Shown here: positions 8,340 through 18,297 of the stretch, piece after piece
Layout of the letters: the number at the start of each line of letters is the position of its first letter
Numbering within the stretch: the stretch's first letter is position 1
NCBI GenBank assembly: GCA_016182965.1
Contig: JACPFM010000125.1
Location: forward strand, 1 to 34,972
Origin: Deltaproteobacteria bacterium
GTDB taxonomy: Bacteria > Myxococcota_A > Polyangia > Polyangiales > JADJMO01
Direction of reading: 5' to 3'
DNA length: 34,972 bases
Notes under the pieces: generated by a model
Databases searched by the model: none
What the model saw: the letters and a program-made list of their open reading frames with translations, nothing else
What the model was told of the DNA's origin: nothing
Made by a program: the position numbers and the translations under genes

Positions 8340-8834
8340 ATGGCGAACATCGCGATTCGCAAGGATGGCGGGGAGCAGGTGCAGCAGGCCGGCCACGTGT
8401 CGGAATGGGATCCGTTCCGCATGATGCGCAACATGCTGCGCTGGGATCCCTTCCGCGAGATGACCCAGCTGGTGCCCGAGGAGCGCATGAGCTCGTTCAT
8501 GCCCGCCTTCGAGGTCAAGGAGACCAAGGACGCGTACGTGCTGCGCGCCGACATCCCCGGCGTGAAAGAGGCCGATCTCGAGGTGACGCTCACCGGCAAT
8601 CGCCTGACCATCGGCGGCAAGCGCGACGCCGAGAAGCAGGAGAAGCACGACACCTGGTATGTGTACGAGCGCTCCTACGGCAGCTTCACCCGCTCGTTCA
8701 CGCTACCGCCGGGGATCGACGCGAACGCGATCTCGGCCAGCCTCGACAAGGGCGTGCTCACGGTCAACATCGGCAAGAAGCCGGAGGTGCAGGCGAAGAA
8801 GATCGCGATCAGCGGAGAGAAGGGCAAGAGCTGA
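8340..8834 (+). CDS. Hsp20/alpha-crystallin small heat-shock protein
   Basis: The 164-residue chaperone has a short N-terminal arm with a duplicated WDPFR motif (residues 23-27 and 35-39). The alpha-crystallin domain follows: FEVKETKDAYVLRADIPGV, LTGNRLTIGGKRD, YGSFTRSFTLPPGID and ISASLDKGVLTVNI. The C-terminal extension is Lys-rich. Such proteins form oligomers that hold unfolding proteins in the cytosol. Its length is typical. It begins after a purine-rich site (GAGGTGCGAG) and a candidate sigma-54 promoter, which suggests transcription by an alternative holoenzyme. Arrays of a 7-bp repeat begin directly after the stop codon. Confidence 0.95.
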   Translation: MANIAIRKDGGEQVQQAGHVSEWDPFRMMRNMLRWDPFREMTQLVPEERMSSFMPAFEVKETKDAYVLRADIPGVKEADLEVTLTGNRLTIGGKRDAEKQEKHDTWYVYERSYGSFTRSFTLPPGIDANAISASLDKGVLTVNIGKKPEVQAKKIAISGEKGKS

Positions 8835-9002
8835 CAGTCAGTCGTCAGTCGTCAGTCATCAGTCGTCAGTCATCCGTCGTCAGACGAGAGCAGTCGCGAA
8901 GATGAATCTGTCGCAAATCACGGCGCGAGACATGCTTCGGCTGAAGACTGAAGACTGACGACTGACGACTACGACGACTGATGACTGCGACGACTGACGA
9001 CT
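8835..9002. repeat. Mirrored arrays of a 7-bp repeat (CGTCAGT / ACTGACG)
   Basis: Directly after the Hsp20 stop codon, 8835-8884 is built from about seven copies of CGTCAGT with single-base variants. About 60 bp later, 8944-9002 contains about eight copies of the reverse complement. The two arms can pair into a long imperfect hairpin around a 60-bp unique core. The kinase gene begins 23 bp after the second arm. A second element of the same design is at 14424-14652. Confidence 0.85.
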
Positions 9003-9024
9003 TGGACCCGACTCGGAGAACCCC

Positions 9025-10329
9025 ATGGATCGCGAGCGCGCGGGCGACCAGCCGACCGTATCCGAGCTGCCGCAAGGTCGCCGCGCCGCCACGTTCACAG
9101 CATCCTCCGGCGATCCATTCCCGCTCGGCGAGGTGATCGCCGACGCCTACCGGCTCGACGAGGTGCTCGGCCGTGGCGGCATGGGCATCGTGTACGGCGC
9201 GCGCGATCAGCGCCTGCTGCGCAACGTCGCGCTGAAGGCCTCCCTCGATCCGCGGTGGTCGCCGGCCATCCGCATCGAGGCGCAGGCGCTGGCGGCGATC
9301 CGCCACGCCGGCGTCGTTCGGGTGCACGCGAGCGGCTCGTACATCGGCCACGACTACTTCGTGATGGAACGGCTCATCGGTCGCTCCCTGCAGGCGCGCA
9401 TCGACGAGGCCAAGCGCAGGCGGATGCGCTTCTCCGTCGAGGAGACGCTCGACATCATGATCGGCGTCGCCGACGCGCTCTCGGCGGCGCACGGCGCCGG
9501 GCTCGCGCACCGCGACCTGAAGCCGGGGAACATCATGCTGTGCGGCGGCCGCATCGTCCTCCTCGACTTCGGCCTGTTCGTGCCCGAGTGCGAGGTCGAG
9601 CAGAACGACAACGTCGCCGGCTCAGCCGAGTACATGGCCCCCGAGGTCATCGGCCGCCGGGTCTCGCCGGGCGCCGGGCCGCTCGTCGATCTGTACGCGC
9701 TCGGCATCCTCGGGTTCGAGCTGCTGGTCGGGCACACGCCGTTCTTCGCGCACAACATGCAGCGCACGTTGACCGATCACCTGCTCACGCCGCTGCCGAA
9801 GATCGAGCGTCCAGACGCCGCGGCCGCGCTCGTCCGCATCATCGAGGACCTGACGAGCAAGGAGCCGGGCGATCGGCCTGGCAGCGCCGAGGCGGTGCTC
9901 TGGCAGCTGTGCGCGATCCGCTCGCCGCGCGGCGGCATGGCCGGCATCCGTCCGCTGCACGTGCTGGTGATCGACGACGATCCCGAGATCGCCTCGGTGC
10001 TCCGCCGCACGCTCAAGGCGTCGATGCCGCAGCTCACGGTCGAGTCCGAGGTCGATCCCACGCTCGCCATCGCCGACATCGAGCGCAACCCGCCCGACGT
10101 CGTGCTGCTCGACCTGAACATGCCGAAGATGAACGGCGTCGAGGTGGCGATGACGGTCTCGGGGCTGCCGCCGCACCGCCGCCCGCGCGTGGTCGGCATG
10201 AGCGCAGAGGCGAACGAGCACGACGTCGCGGTGATGCGCGCCGTCGGCGTCGAGGATTTCGTCCCGAAGGACATGCGCTTCCTGCCGCGGATGGCGGCGG
10301 TGATCGGGGCGATCCGGCAGGGCGGGTGA
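9025..10329 (+). CDS. Ser/Thr protein kinase fused to a C-terminal receiver domain
   Basis: This 434-residue protein has a Hanks-type kinase domain (about 43-295) followed by a CheY-like receiver (about 311-430). Kinase motifs are complete: glycine loop GRGGMGIVYG (49-58), Lys71, HRDLKPGN (Asp164), DFG (181-183) and APE (205-207). Receiver residues are also complete: DDD (317-319), phosphoacceptor Asp363 in LLDLNMP, Ser393 and Lys415. There is no membrane segment, so it is soluble. The fusion implies that aspartate phosphorylation from a histidine kinase regulates, or is coupled to, Ser/Thr phosphorylation; the direction is inference. A GGAG site precedes the ATG. The next gene is convergent. 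Confidence 0.93.
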   Translation: MDRERAGDQPTVSELPQGRRAATFTASSGDPFPLGEVIADAYRLDEVLGRGGMGIVYGARDQRLLRNVALKASLDPRWSPAIRIEAQALAAIRHAGVVRVHASGSYIGHDYFVMERLIGRSLQARIDEAKRRRMRFSVEETLDIMIGVADALSAAHGAGLAHRDLKPGNIMLCGGRIVLLDFGLFVPECEVEQNDNVAGSAEYMAPEVIGRRVSPGAGPLVDLYALGILGFELLVGHTPFFAHNMQRTLTDHLLTPLPKIERPDAAAALVRIIEDLTSKEPGDRPGSAEAVLWQLCAIRSPRGGMAGIRPLHVLVIDDDPEIASVLRRTLKASMPQLTVESEVDPTLAIADIERNPPDVVLLDLNMPKMNGVEVAMTVSGLPPHRRPRVVGMSAEANEHDVAVMRAVGVEDFVPKDMRFLPRMAAVIGAIRQGG

Positions 10330-10347
10330 GCGGGACAGGGACACGCC

Positions 10348-10818
10348 CTAGCCCCGCGCGTACGTCCCGATCAGCTTAGCCTCCGCGAGCACGTGGCCCT
10401 GCATCGCCTGCTCGAGCTCGTGCTTGGTCGGGTGCTTCAGGTTCGGCAGCGTGGTGTCGAGCGCGTAGAGCTTGTGGATGTAGCGGTGGCGGCCGATGGG
10501 CGGCGCCGGGCCGCCCCAGCCTTCGCGCTTCCAGTCGTTTCTGCCCTCGTGCGCGCCGCGGGGCATCTTGCTGCCGCTCGCGCCGGCGGCGAGCACGTGC
10601 GCGTCGGGCGGCAGATCGACGACCACCCAGTGCACCCACGTCGTCTTCGGGTGCTTCGGATCGGGTGCGTCGGGATCGTCGACGATCAGCGCGAAGCTGC
10701 GCGTCGCTTCGGGCGCGCCCTTCCACTCGAGCGGCGGCGAGACGTTCTCGCCGTCTTCGGTGTACTGCGCGGGAATGGTCGCGCCCTCGGCGAACGCGGG
10801 AGACGTGAGGACGAGCAT
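10348..10818 (-). CDS. YbhB/YbcL-type PEBP (Raf kinase inhibitor-like) protein
   Basis: The 156-residue protein matches bacterial phosphatidylethanolamine-binding-like proteins. It opens with LTSPAFAEGATIPAQYTEDGENVSPPLEW, interrupted here only for length; the ligand-site motifs SFALIVDDPDAPD and WVHWVVVDLPPD follow, then GGPAPPIGRHRYIHKLYALD. No signal peptide is present. The biochemical role of bacterial members is not settled. GGGAGGAA lies seven bases before the ATG. It is convergent with the kinase gene and 51 bp downstream of the ftsH stop on the same strand. Confidence 0.93.
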   Translation of the reverse strand: MLVLTSPAFAEGATIPAQYTEDGENVSPPLEWKGAPEATRSFALIVDDPDAPDPKHPKTTWVHWVVVDLPPDAHVLAAGASGSKMPRGAHEGRNDWKREGWGGPAPPIGRHRYIHKLYALDTTLPNLKHPTKHELEQAMQGHVLAEAKLIGTYARG

Positions 10819-10869
10819 GCGGGTTCCTCCCTGGCGTCGGTTCGATGCCCCTCTTCGATGTTCGAGCGG

Positions 10870-12795
10870 TCACTCCGCTGCGGCCGGCAGCGGGCGCGTG
10901 GTCTTCACGATCTCCTCGAGCGCGGCGCGGTCGAGCGTCTCGTCCTGCTGCAGCCGCGCCGCGATCGCCTCGAGCACGTCGCGCCGCTCCTCGAGGATGC
11001 GTCGCGCGCGCGCCTTGGCCGCGTCGACGATGGCGCGCTCCTCGGCGTCGATCTGCACGGCCGTGCGCTCGCTCCAGGTGCGCGGCTCGCCGAGCGACCA
11101 GCGCGGATCGAGCAGCGGCGCGGCGATGCCGCTGCCGTAGGTGACCGGCCCCACGCGCTCGCTCATGCCGAACCGTCGCACCATCTGGCGCGCGAGCTCG
11201 GAGGCGTGCTCGAGGTCGTTCTCGGCGCCGGTCGACGGTTCGGCGCACGCGAGCTCCTCGGCGCAGCGGCCGCCCATCGCCACGCAGATGCGGTCGAGCA
11301 GCTCGGTCTTGGTGAGCAGGTGGCGCTCCTCGACCGGCAGCTGCAGCGTCGCGCCGAGCGCGCCGATCGACCGCGGGATGATCGTGACCCGGTGCACCGG
11401 ATCGGCCCCCTCGACCGAGAGCGCGACCAGCGCGTGCCCCGCCTCGTGATAGGCGACGCGCACGCGCTCCTTCGTCCCGAGCACGCGGCCCTGCTTCTCG
11501 AGGCCGAGCTGGATGCGATCGATGGCGATCTCGAAGTCGGGCTGCTCGACCGACTGACCCTTTCGACGAGCCGCCGCGAGCGCCGCCTCGTTCACCACGT
11601 TGGCGAGCTCGGCGCCGGACATGCCCGGCGTGCGCCGCGCCACGAGCTCGAGATCGACGGAGGGCGCGAGCACGAGCTTGCGCACGTGCACCCGGAGGAT
11701 CGCCTCGCGGCCGCGCACGTCGGGGCGATCGACGAGGATCTGCCGGTCGAAGCGGCCGGCGCGCAGGAGCGCGCGGTCGAGCACCTCGGGCCGGTTGGTC
11801 GCGGCGAGGATGACCACGCCGGAGCCCGCGTCGAAGCCGTCCATCTCCGACAAGAGCTGGTTGAGCGTCTGCTCGCGCTCCTCGTGTCCACCGACGCCGC
11901 CGGTGACCAGCGCGCGTGTCTTGCCGACGGCATCGAGCTCGTCGATGAACACGATGCACGGCGCGCGCTCCTTCGCCTGCTGGAACAGATCGCGCACGCG
12001 CGCCGCGCCGACGCCGACGAACATCTCGACGAACTCGGAGCCGGAGAGCGAGAAGAACGGCACGCCCGCCTCGCCGGCCACCGCGCGGGCGAGCAGGGTC
12101 TTGCCCGTCCCCGGCGGCCCGACGAGCAGCACCCCGCGCGGCGGCCGCGCGCCGAGCGCGCGATACGGCGACGGGTCACGGAGGAACGACACGATCTCGA
12201 CGAGCTCGCCCTTCGCCTCGTCGACGCCGGCGACGTCGGCGAAGGTGACCCGCTCGTTCTGGTTGAGGTCGTAGACCTTCGCCCGGCTCTTGCCGACGCT
12301 CAGCGGTCCGCCGGCGCCCCTGGCGACGCGGCGGCTGATCACGAACAGCGCGCCGCCGAAGAGCAGGAGCGGAAGCAACCACGACGCGAGGATCGCCTTC
12401 CACCACGGCAGGTGCGTGGTGCTCCCGGAGATCGCGACGCCCTTGCTGCGCAGCTCGGCCACCAGCGCGGTCTCGTCGATGCCCGGCAGCCGGCTGACGA
12501 TGACGCGATCCTTGGGCGCCTCGGGCTTGGGGTCCGGCTTGGGGTCGGGCCTGGCGTCGCGGTTCGCGTCGGGCTTCGCGTCGGGCGTGCGAAGCGTCGC
12601 GTGAATGCGATCCTCGTCGAGGTGCACCGACTCGACGCGCCCGTCGGACACCGCGACGAGCAGCTCGGAGTACGTCATGGGCCGCTCGCGGGCGGAGGTG
12701 ACCGTCGCCTGCAGGCCCCAGAGCAGCAGCAGGGCGGTCAGCGCATAGACCACGGCGAAGACGAGCTTCCGGCGTGTCGAGTCGCCGTCGGGCAT
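10870..12795 (-). CDS. ftsH: ATP-dependent zinc metalloprotease FtsH
   Basis: The 641-residue inner-membrane protease has a first membrane helix (about 11-28), a periplasmic domain and a second helix (about 136-153). Next is the AAA domain with Walker A GPPGTGKT (226-233), Walker B IVFIDELDA and the second region of homology ATNRPEVLDRALLRAGRFDR. The M41 protease zinc motif HEAGH is at 450-454. The periplasmic part carries an unusual Lys/Pro/Asp/Arg low-complexity stretch (about 71-96). After Walker B, KTRALVTGGVGG replaces the usual Gly-rich pattern, so this may be a second, divergent FtsH paralogue. The start is the ATG that gives a standard N-terminus; the frame is open upstream. Confidence 0.95.
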   Translation of the reverse strand: MPDGDSTRRKLVFAVVYALTALLLLWGLQATVTSARERPMTYSELLVAVSDGRVESVHLDEDRIHATLRTPDAKPDANRDARPDPKPDPKPEAPKDRVIVSRLPGIDETALVAELRSKGVAISGSTTHLPWWKAILASWLLPLLLFGGALFVISRRVARGAGGPLSVGKSRAKVYDLNQNERVTFADVAGVDEAKGELVEIVSFLRDPSPYRALGARPPRGVLLVGPPGTGKTLLARAVAGEAGVPFFSLSGSEFVEMFVGVGAARVRDLFQQAKERAPCIVFIDELDAVGKTRALVTGGVGGHEEREQTLNQLLSEMDGFDAGSGVVILAATNRPEVLDRALLRAGRFDRQILVDRPDVRGREAILRVHVRKLVLAPSVDLELVARRTPGMSGAELANVVNEAALAAARRKGQSVEQPDFEIAIDRIQLGLEKQGRVLGTKERVRVAYHEAGHALVALSVEGADPVHRVTIIPRSIGALGATLQLPVEERHLLTKTELLDRICVAMGGRCAEELACAEPSTGAENDLEHASELARQMVRRFGMSERVGPVTYGSGIAAPLLDPRWSLGEPRTWSERTAVQIDAEERAIVDAAKARARRILEERRDVLEAIAARLQQDETLDRAALEEIVKTTRPLPAAAE

Positions 12796-12995
12796 GGTGC
12801 CTGAACGAGTTGCATCGCGAGCGCCACGAGCGCGCGCTCGCGCTGCCTCATTGGATCGCCTCGAATCGTCGCGCGGCGGCGCGCACGAACCATTTTGGAG
12901 CTTGAATTTCCAGGTTTCGCACGCAATCACTGCAGGGCATCGCAGGAGCTGCGCCGGCGCGCGCGTTCGCACGCCGCGCTTCGCAGGATTTCCGC

Positions 12996-13838
12996 GTGGC
13001 ATGCTTCGCGCACGCACCGCGAGCGGTGTTCTTGCCCGCCGCGCGTCCTGCCGCCGTCGCCGGAACGTTCTATCCGGCCAGCCCGAAGGTGCTCCGGGCG
13101 ACGGTCGATCAGCTGCTCGCGTGCGCCGAGCCCACGGGCGACCTGCAGGAGCCGGTGCCCAAGGCGCTCATCGTCCCGCACGCCGGGTACGTCTACTCGG
13201 GGAGCGTCGCGGCGAGCGCCTGGGTCCGACTTCGTCCCGCCGCCGCGATCATCGAGCGCGTCATCCTCCTCGGGCCGGCCCACCGCGTGTTCGTCCACGG
13301 CGTGGTGTCGCCCGGCGCCGAGCTGATGCAAACGCCGCTCGGTGATCTCCAGGTCGATCTCGACGCCATCGCGCAGGTGCGCACGGTCCACGACGACCCG
13401 GAGGCGCACGCGATGGAGCACTCGCTGGAGGTCCAGCTCCCGTTCCTACGCCGCGTGGTTCCCCACGCGCGCGTGGTGCCGCTGGCGATCGGCCGCGCGA
13501 CGACCGACGAGGTCGCGCACGTGATCGAGTCGCTGTGGGGCGGCCCCGAGACGCGCATGGTGGTGAGCTCCGATCTGTCGCACTACCTCCCCTACGAGAC
13601 CGCGCGTGCGCTCGACCGCGACACGGCCGAGCACATCGTGGCGATGGACGGCCTCCTTCCGCCCGTGCGCGCGTGCGGCTACACCGGCGTCAACGGGTTG
13701 ATCCACGTCGCCCGTCGCCGTGGGCTCCACGTGCGCACGCTCGATCTGCGCAACTCCGGCGACACCGCCGGCGATCACGACGCCGTGGTCGGCTACGGCG
13801 CGTTCGGCTTCTACGAACAGGGTGCTTCATGCAATTGA
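12996..13838 (+). CDS. Memo-family protein (AmmeMemoRadiSam system protein B)
   Basis: The protein is about 280 residues of the Memo family, related in fold to class III extradiol dioxygenases. It shows PAAVAGTFYPA near the start, PHAGYVYSG, the conserved LLGPAHR, the MEHSLEVQLPFL segment, VVSSDLSHYLPY and a C-terminal GDHDAVVGYGAFGFYE. The start given is a GTG with AGGA eight bases upstream. A GTG at 13026 would match the usual family N-terminus better. Its 3' end overlaps the next gene by 10 bp. Memo and AMMECR1 usually occur with a radical-SAM protein, which is not in this window. The biochemical role is unknown. Confidence 0.9.
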   Translation: MACFAHAPRAVFLPAARPAAVAGTFYPASPKVLRATVDQLLACAEPTGDLQEPVPKALIVPHAGYVYSGSVAASAWVRLRPAAAIIERVILLGPAHRVFVHGVVSPGAELMQTPLGDLQVDLDAIAQVRTVHDDPEAHAMEHSLEVQLPFLRRVVPHARVVPLAIGRATTDEVAHVIESLWGGPETRMVVSSDLSHYLPYETARALDRDTAEHIVAMDGLLPPVRACGYTGVNGLIHVARRRGLHVRTLDLRNSGDTAGDHDAVVGYGAFGFYEQGASCN

Positions 13839-14422
13839 CCGAGGAACAGGGCCGCGCGCTGGCTCGCTACGCGCGCGAAGTGATCGCCTCCGCGCTCGGC
13901 GGCCCGGTGCCGGTGCCCCCTTCGTTCCCCGGCGCGGACGCCGCCGCCGCCACCTTCGTCAGCCTCCGTCGCGGGCGCAGGCTGCAGGGCTGCATGGGCT
14001 CGCTCGTCGCGCACACCTCGCTCCTCGACGACGTGGCGCACAACGCCGCCGCCGCTGCCTTCGTCGATCCGCGCGCCACGCCGCTCGAGCTCGAAGACGT
14101 GCCGGCGCTCGACGTCGAGGTCACCGTCCTCGGGCCGCTCGAGCCGCTCGAAGCGCGCGACGAGCAGAGCGCGATCGCAGCGCTGCGCCCCGGCGTCGAC
14201 GGCGTGGTCCTCACCTGGCACGGCCGGCGCGGCACGCTGTTGCCGCAAGTGTGGCGCGATCTGCCCGATCCCTCCGAGTTCCTCGAGAACGTGAAGATCA
14301 AGGCAGGCCTGCCGCCCACCTTCTGGTCCGGCGACGTGCAGCTCTATCGGTACGAGGCGCACCACTACGACGACGCCGCGCCGCGCGCTCCGGCCGCCGC
14401 CGTCGCGACCACGACGGCGTGA
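13829..14422 (+). CDS. AMMECR1-domain protein (AmmeMemoRadiSam system protein A)
   Basis: The 197-residue protein carries the AMMECR1 fold signature LRRGRRLQGCMGSL (about 48-61), the ADVPALDVEVTVLGPL-like segment (here LEDVPALDVEVTVLGPLEPL), GVDGVVLTW, GTLLPQVW and KAGLPPTFWSGDVQLYRYEA. It has no signal or membrane segment. Translation is probably coupled to the Memo gene, whose end it overlaps. In many bacteria and archaea A and B proteins act with a radical-SAM enzyme in a modification process of unknown substrate. A short Ala/Thr tail ends just before a 7-bp repeat array. Confidence 0.92.
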   Translation: MQLTEEQGRALARYAREVIASALGGPVPVPPSFPGADAAAATFVSLRRGRRLQGCMGSLVAHTSLLDDVAHNAAAAAFVDPRATPLELEDVPALDVEVTVLGPLEPLEARDEQSAIAALRPGVDGVVLTWHGRRGTLLPQVWRDLPDPSEFLENVKIKAGLPPTFWSGDVQLYRYEAHHYDDAAPRAPAAAVATTTA

Positions 14423-14423
14423 G

Positions 14424-14652
14424 GTCAGTCGTCGGCGTCAGTCGTCAGCCGTCAGTCGTCAGTCGTCAGTCGTCAGTCGTCAGTCGTCAGAGAGTGTGAA
14501 TCTCTCGATTCGACCTTCGGCCTTCGACCTTCGAACCGCGCCGGTCCGATTGTCTCCCATGCTCTCGGTCGTCCGTCATAGGAGACAGCGCAGAGACGAG
14601 GCGCGCCGCGATCGCTCTCGAGCTGATGACTGACGACTGACGACTGACGACT
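14424..14652. repeat. Second mirrored 7-bp repeat element (CGTCAGT / ACTGACG)
   Basis: After the AMMECR1 stop codon, 14424-14490 consists of about nine CGTCAGT-type units. After 130 bp of unique DNA, 14625-14652 holds about four units of the reverse complement. The unique core contains short TTCGACC/TTCGGCC direct repeats at 14515-14535. The flanking genes are convergent here, so a paired hairpin could act as a two-way terminator. The core does not resemble that of the element at 8835-9002. Confidence 0.85.
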
Positions 14653-14661
14653 CCGTCTCGC

Positions 14662-15312
14662 TCAGGACTGCGAGAGTCTGTGCGACGGACCGGGGTCGCG
14701 CGCGGCGTCGGCGACCGAGTCGTGCAGCTGCTGCTGGCGCAGGCCGCGCGCGCTCGAGAGCTTCGTGTCGCCGTGCGGATCGGGGTTCTTCGCGATCGAG
14801 TTCTGGTGCGCGCGATCGGGCTCCGCCTCGCTGAGCGGGTGCTTGCTGCCGACGCGACCGGTCGCGAGCGTGTCGCGTGGCGTCGGCACCTCACGAATCG
14901 AGGGCGGGTTGCGCGGCGGCGCGATGAAGGCCGGCCGCGGCGACAGCAGCACCGCGAGGTCCTGCGGCAGGCGCTTGCGGACGCGGACGAGCACCTCCGG
15001 ATCGACGTGCTCGGCGAGGACCTGCAGCACGACCTGCGACTCCTCGAGCGCCACGCCGCGATCGGCGCCGATGCGCTCGGCCACGCGATCGTAGAGCTCG
15101 CCCGCGGAGCTCAGCGAGCTCGCGTCGGCGGGCTCGCGCGCCATGCGCCCGGCGAGATCCACGGGCAGCCCCCGCGAGAGATCGTGCGCATCGGAGGGTT
15201 CGAGCGCCTCGGCGAGGACCGACACGACGGCCGAGATCACCCTGGCGGTCCGAGCATCGTTCTCCAGCCCCGACCGGTGGCGGACCTCGTCGAAGAAGTC
15301 GTTCTGATCCAT
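14662..15312 (-). CDS. DUF2267-domain protein
   Basis: The 216-residue protein starts MDQNDFFDEVRHRSGLEN. Two helical repeats follow (VISAVVSVLAEALEPSDAHD and ESQVVLQVLAEHVDPEVLVR), with RLPQDLAVLLSPR at the end of the domain near residue 125. This is the DUF2267 pattern, whose function is unknown. The C-terminal 90 residues are polar, Pro- and His-containing and probably disordered, with no close family motif. The start is set at the ATG that begins the domain; an ATG 24 bp upstream is in frame but has a poorly spaced ribosome site. Confidence 0.78.
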   Translation of the reverse strand: MDQNDFFDEVRHRSGLENDARTARVISAVVSVLAEALEPSDAHDLSRGLPVDLAGRMAREPADASSLSSAGELYDRVAERIGADRGVALEESQVVLQVLAEHVDPEVLVRVRKRLPQDLAVLLSPRPAFIAPPRNPPSIREVPTPRDTLATGRVGSKHPLSEAEPDRAHQNSIAKNPDPHGDTKLSSARGLRQQQLHDSVADAARDPGPSHRLSQS

Positions 15313-15391
15313 TCCGTGGGGTGAAGCATGCGGCATGCCTTTCGCTGCTCAGCCGGCTCGCGGCTCGGGCGCGCGGCTCACGCCGCCGCGG

Positions 15392-15676
15392 CTACGCGAC
15401 GTCGAAGACGAGCTGATGGTGCGCGATGAGCGCGCGCGCTGCGTGGAAGAACTTCCGTCGCGCCACCGGGCAGTCGCCGAGGAGCACCGCGTTCGTACGG
15501 AGGACGGAGACCAGCGATCCGGTCTGGCCGGTGGCGACGCTCGCGTGAAGCGCCTCGAGTGTCGGCAACACCTCGTACCCGTCTGTGCGGTAGCCTGCGG
15601 CGAGGCCGTGCGTGAAGGACTCGAGCGACCGCAGCGCGTCGACCAGGTTGTGAGGCGTTCGAACGAATCGGTGCAT
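15392..15676 (-). CDS. Short unknown ORF
   Basis: The ORF encodes 94 residues beginning MHRFVRTPHNLVDALRSLES and ending with a helix (FFHAARALIAHHQLVFDVA). The composition is that of a globular helical protein, without a signal peptide. A purine-rich AGGGGGA lies about ten bases before the ATG. The frame is open 75 bp further upstream. It is not recognised; it may be a remnant of a longer gene. It lies between the DUF2267 gene on the same strand and the divergent nitroreductase gene. Confidence 0.45.
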   Translation of the reverse strand: MHRFVRTPHNLVDALRSLESFTHGLAAGYRTDGYEVLPTLEALHASVATGQTGSLVSVLRTNAVLLGDCPVARRKFFHAARALIAHHQLVFDVA

Positions 15677-15793
15677 TTCCCTGAGTCCCCCTGGCCTGAA
15701 GGGACCGGTCGTGAGCAGGCTGCGTGCCAGCCGCACGCGAGAAGGCGGCACGCCGATGGCAGTGGAAAATCCGGTGAAAGGACGAGGCGAACC

Positions 15794-16525
15794 ATGAAGG
15801 ATGACAGTGTGCGCCCGCGACCCTTGCGCCAGGCGCGCATCGGGCGCGCGACGGCCGCGCTCGCCACGCTCGCGCTCGCATTTGCGGCGCTCATCGGCTC
15901 ACCGGGGTGTCGGGCCGCGGACGTGGCGCCGCCGAGCGGCGACGTCCCGCTGCCGGCCGCGCGCACCGCGGGATCGGTCTCGCTCGAGGCGGCGATGGCC
16001 GGGCGCAAGCCCGTGCACGGCTTTGGCGCGGGCGAGGTCTCCGCCGCGGAGGTGGCGCAGCTGCTGTGGGCGGCGCAGGGGATCATCGCGCCGGGCGCGC
16101 GCACCGCGCCTTCGCCCGGCGGGCTGCACGCGCTCGAGGTCTACGTCGCCCGCGCCGACGGGGTCCATCGCTACGTGCCCGCGTCGAACACGGCGCACAG
16201 CCTGGTCAAGGTCGTCCCGTTGGACGTCCGCAAAGCCATCGCGCTGGCGACCGGCGACGCCGACGAGCTCCGCGCCGCGCCCGTCCTCGTCGTCATCACC
16301 GCCCAGCCGGCGCGCGCGCGGCAACGCTTCGGCGACAAGGCCGAGCGCATGGTCGCGATCGAGGGCGGCCACGCCGGGCAGAACGTGCTGCTGCAGGCCA
16401 CGGCGATGGGCCTCGCCGCCACCCCGCTCGGCGTCTTCGACGACGAGGCGCTGCGCAAGGCGCTCGTCCTTCCGTCCGACCACCTCCCCATCCACGTGAT
16501 CGCGGTGGGGCGCCCGCTGCAGTGA
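15794..16525 (+). CDS. SagB-type nitroreductase-family lipoprotein
   Basis: The 243-residue protein has a signal peptide with a lipobox-like end (IGSPGC). A nitroreductase-fold domain of the SagB/ThcOx type follows: AEVAQLLWAAQGI, SPGGLHALEVYVARADGVHRYVP, and the flavin-binding region GHAGQNVLLQATAMGLAATP followed by GVFDDEALRKAL. SagB homologues use FMN to oxidise azolines in peptide natural products, but stand-alone envelope members are common and their substrates are unknown. No cyclodehydratase or precursor peptide is nearby, so a RiPP role is not supported. GAGG precedes the chosen ATG, which is the one giving a signal peptide. Confidence 0.85.
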   Translation: MKDDSVRPRPLRQARIGRATAALATLALAFAALIGSPGCRAADVAPPSGDVPLPAARTAGSVSLEAAMAGRKPVHGFGAGEVSAAEVAQLLWAAQGIIAPGARTAPSPGGLHALEVYVARADGVHRYVPASNTAHSLVKVVPLDVRKAIALATGDADELRAAPVLVVITAQPARARQRFGDKAERMVAIEGGHAGQNVLLQATAMGLAATPLGVFDDEALRKALVLPSDHLPIHVIAVGRPLQ

Positions 16526-16644
16526 GCCGGCCCGACACCGCCTGACACCCCGCCGGCACGCGCCGATGTTCAAGGTCGAGGCCGGAGGCGGCTGCGCTTT
16601 CGCATCGCTCGCGGCGGCGCGTGGACTAGGCTCCCGCCACCGCC

Positions 16645-18293
<1,649 letters not shown>

Positions 18294-18297
<4 letters not shown>

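Noticed and set aside
7107..8648. Upstream extension of the DUF6600 lipoprotein frame
   Set aside because: The frame is open by GC bias but antisense to the dehydrogenase and Hsp20 genes; the signal peptide fixes the real start at 7106.
10393..12804. Long plus-strand ORF (803 codons) across ftsH and PEBP
   Set aside because: It is antisense to well-supported ftsH and PEBP genes; its low-complexity Arg/Glu/Leu/Asp composition is typical of a GC-rich shadow frame.
15794..16525. SagB-like enzyme as part of a thiazole/oxazole peptide cluster
   Set aside because: No precursor peptide, cyclodehydratase or exporter is nearby, and the protein carries its own lipoprotein signal.
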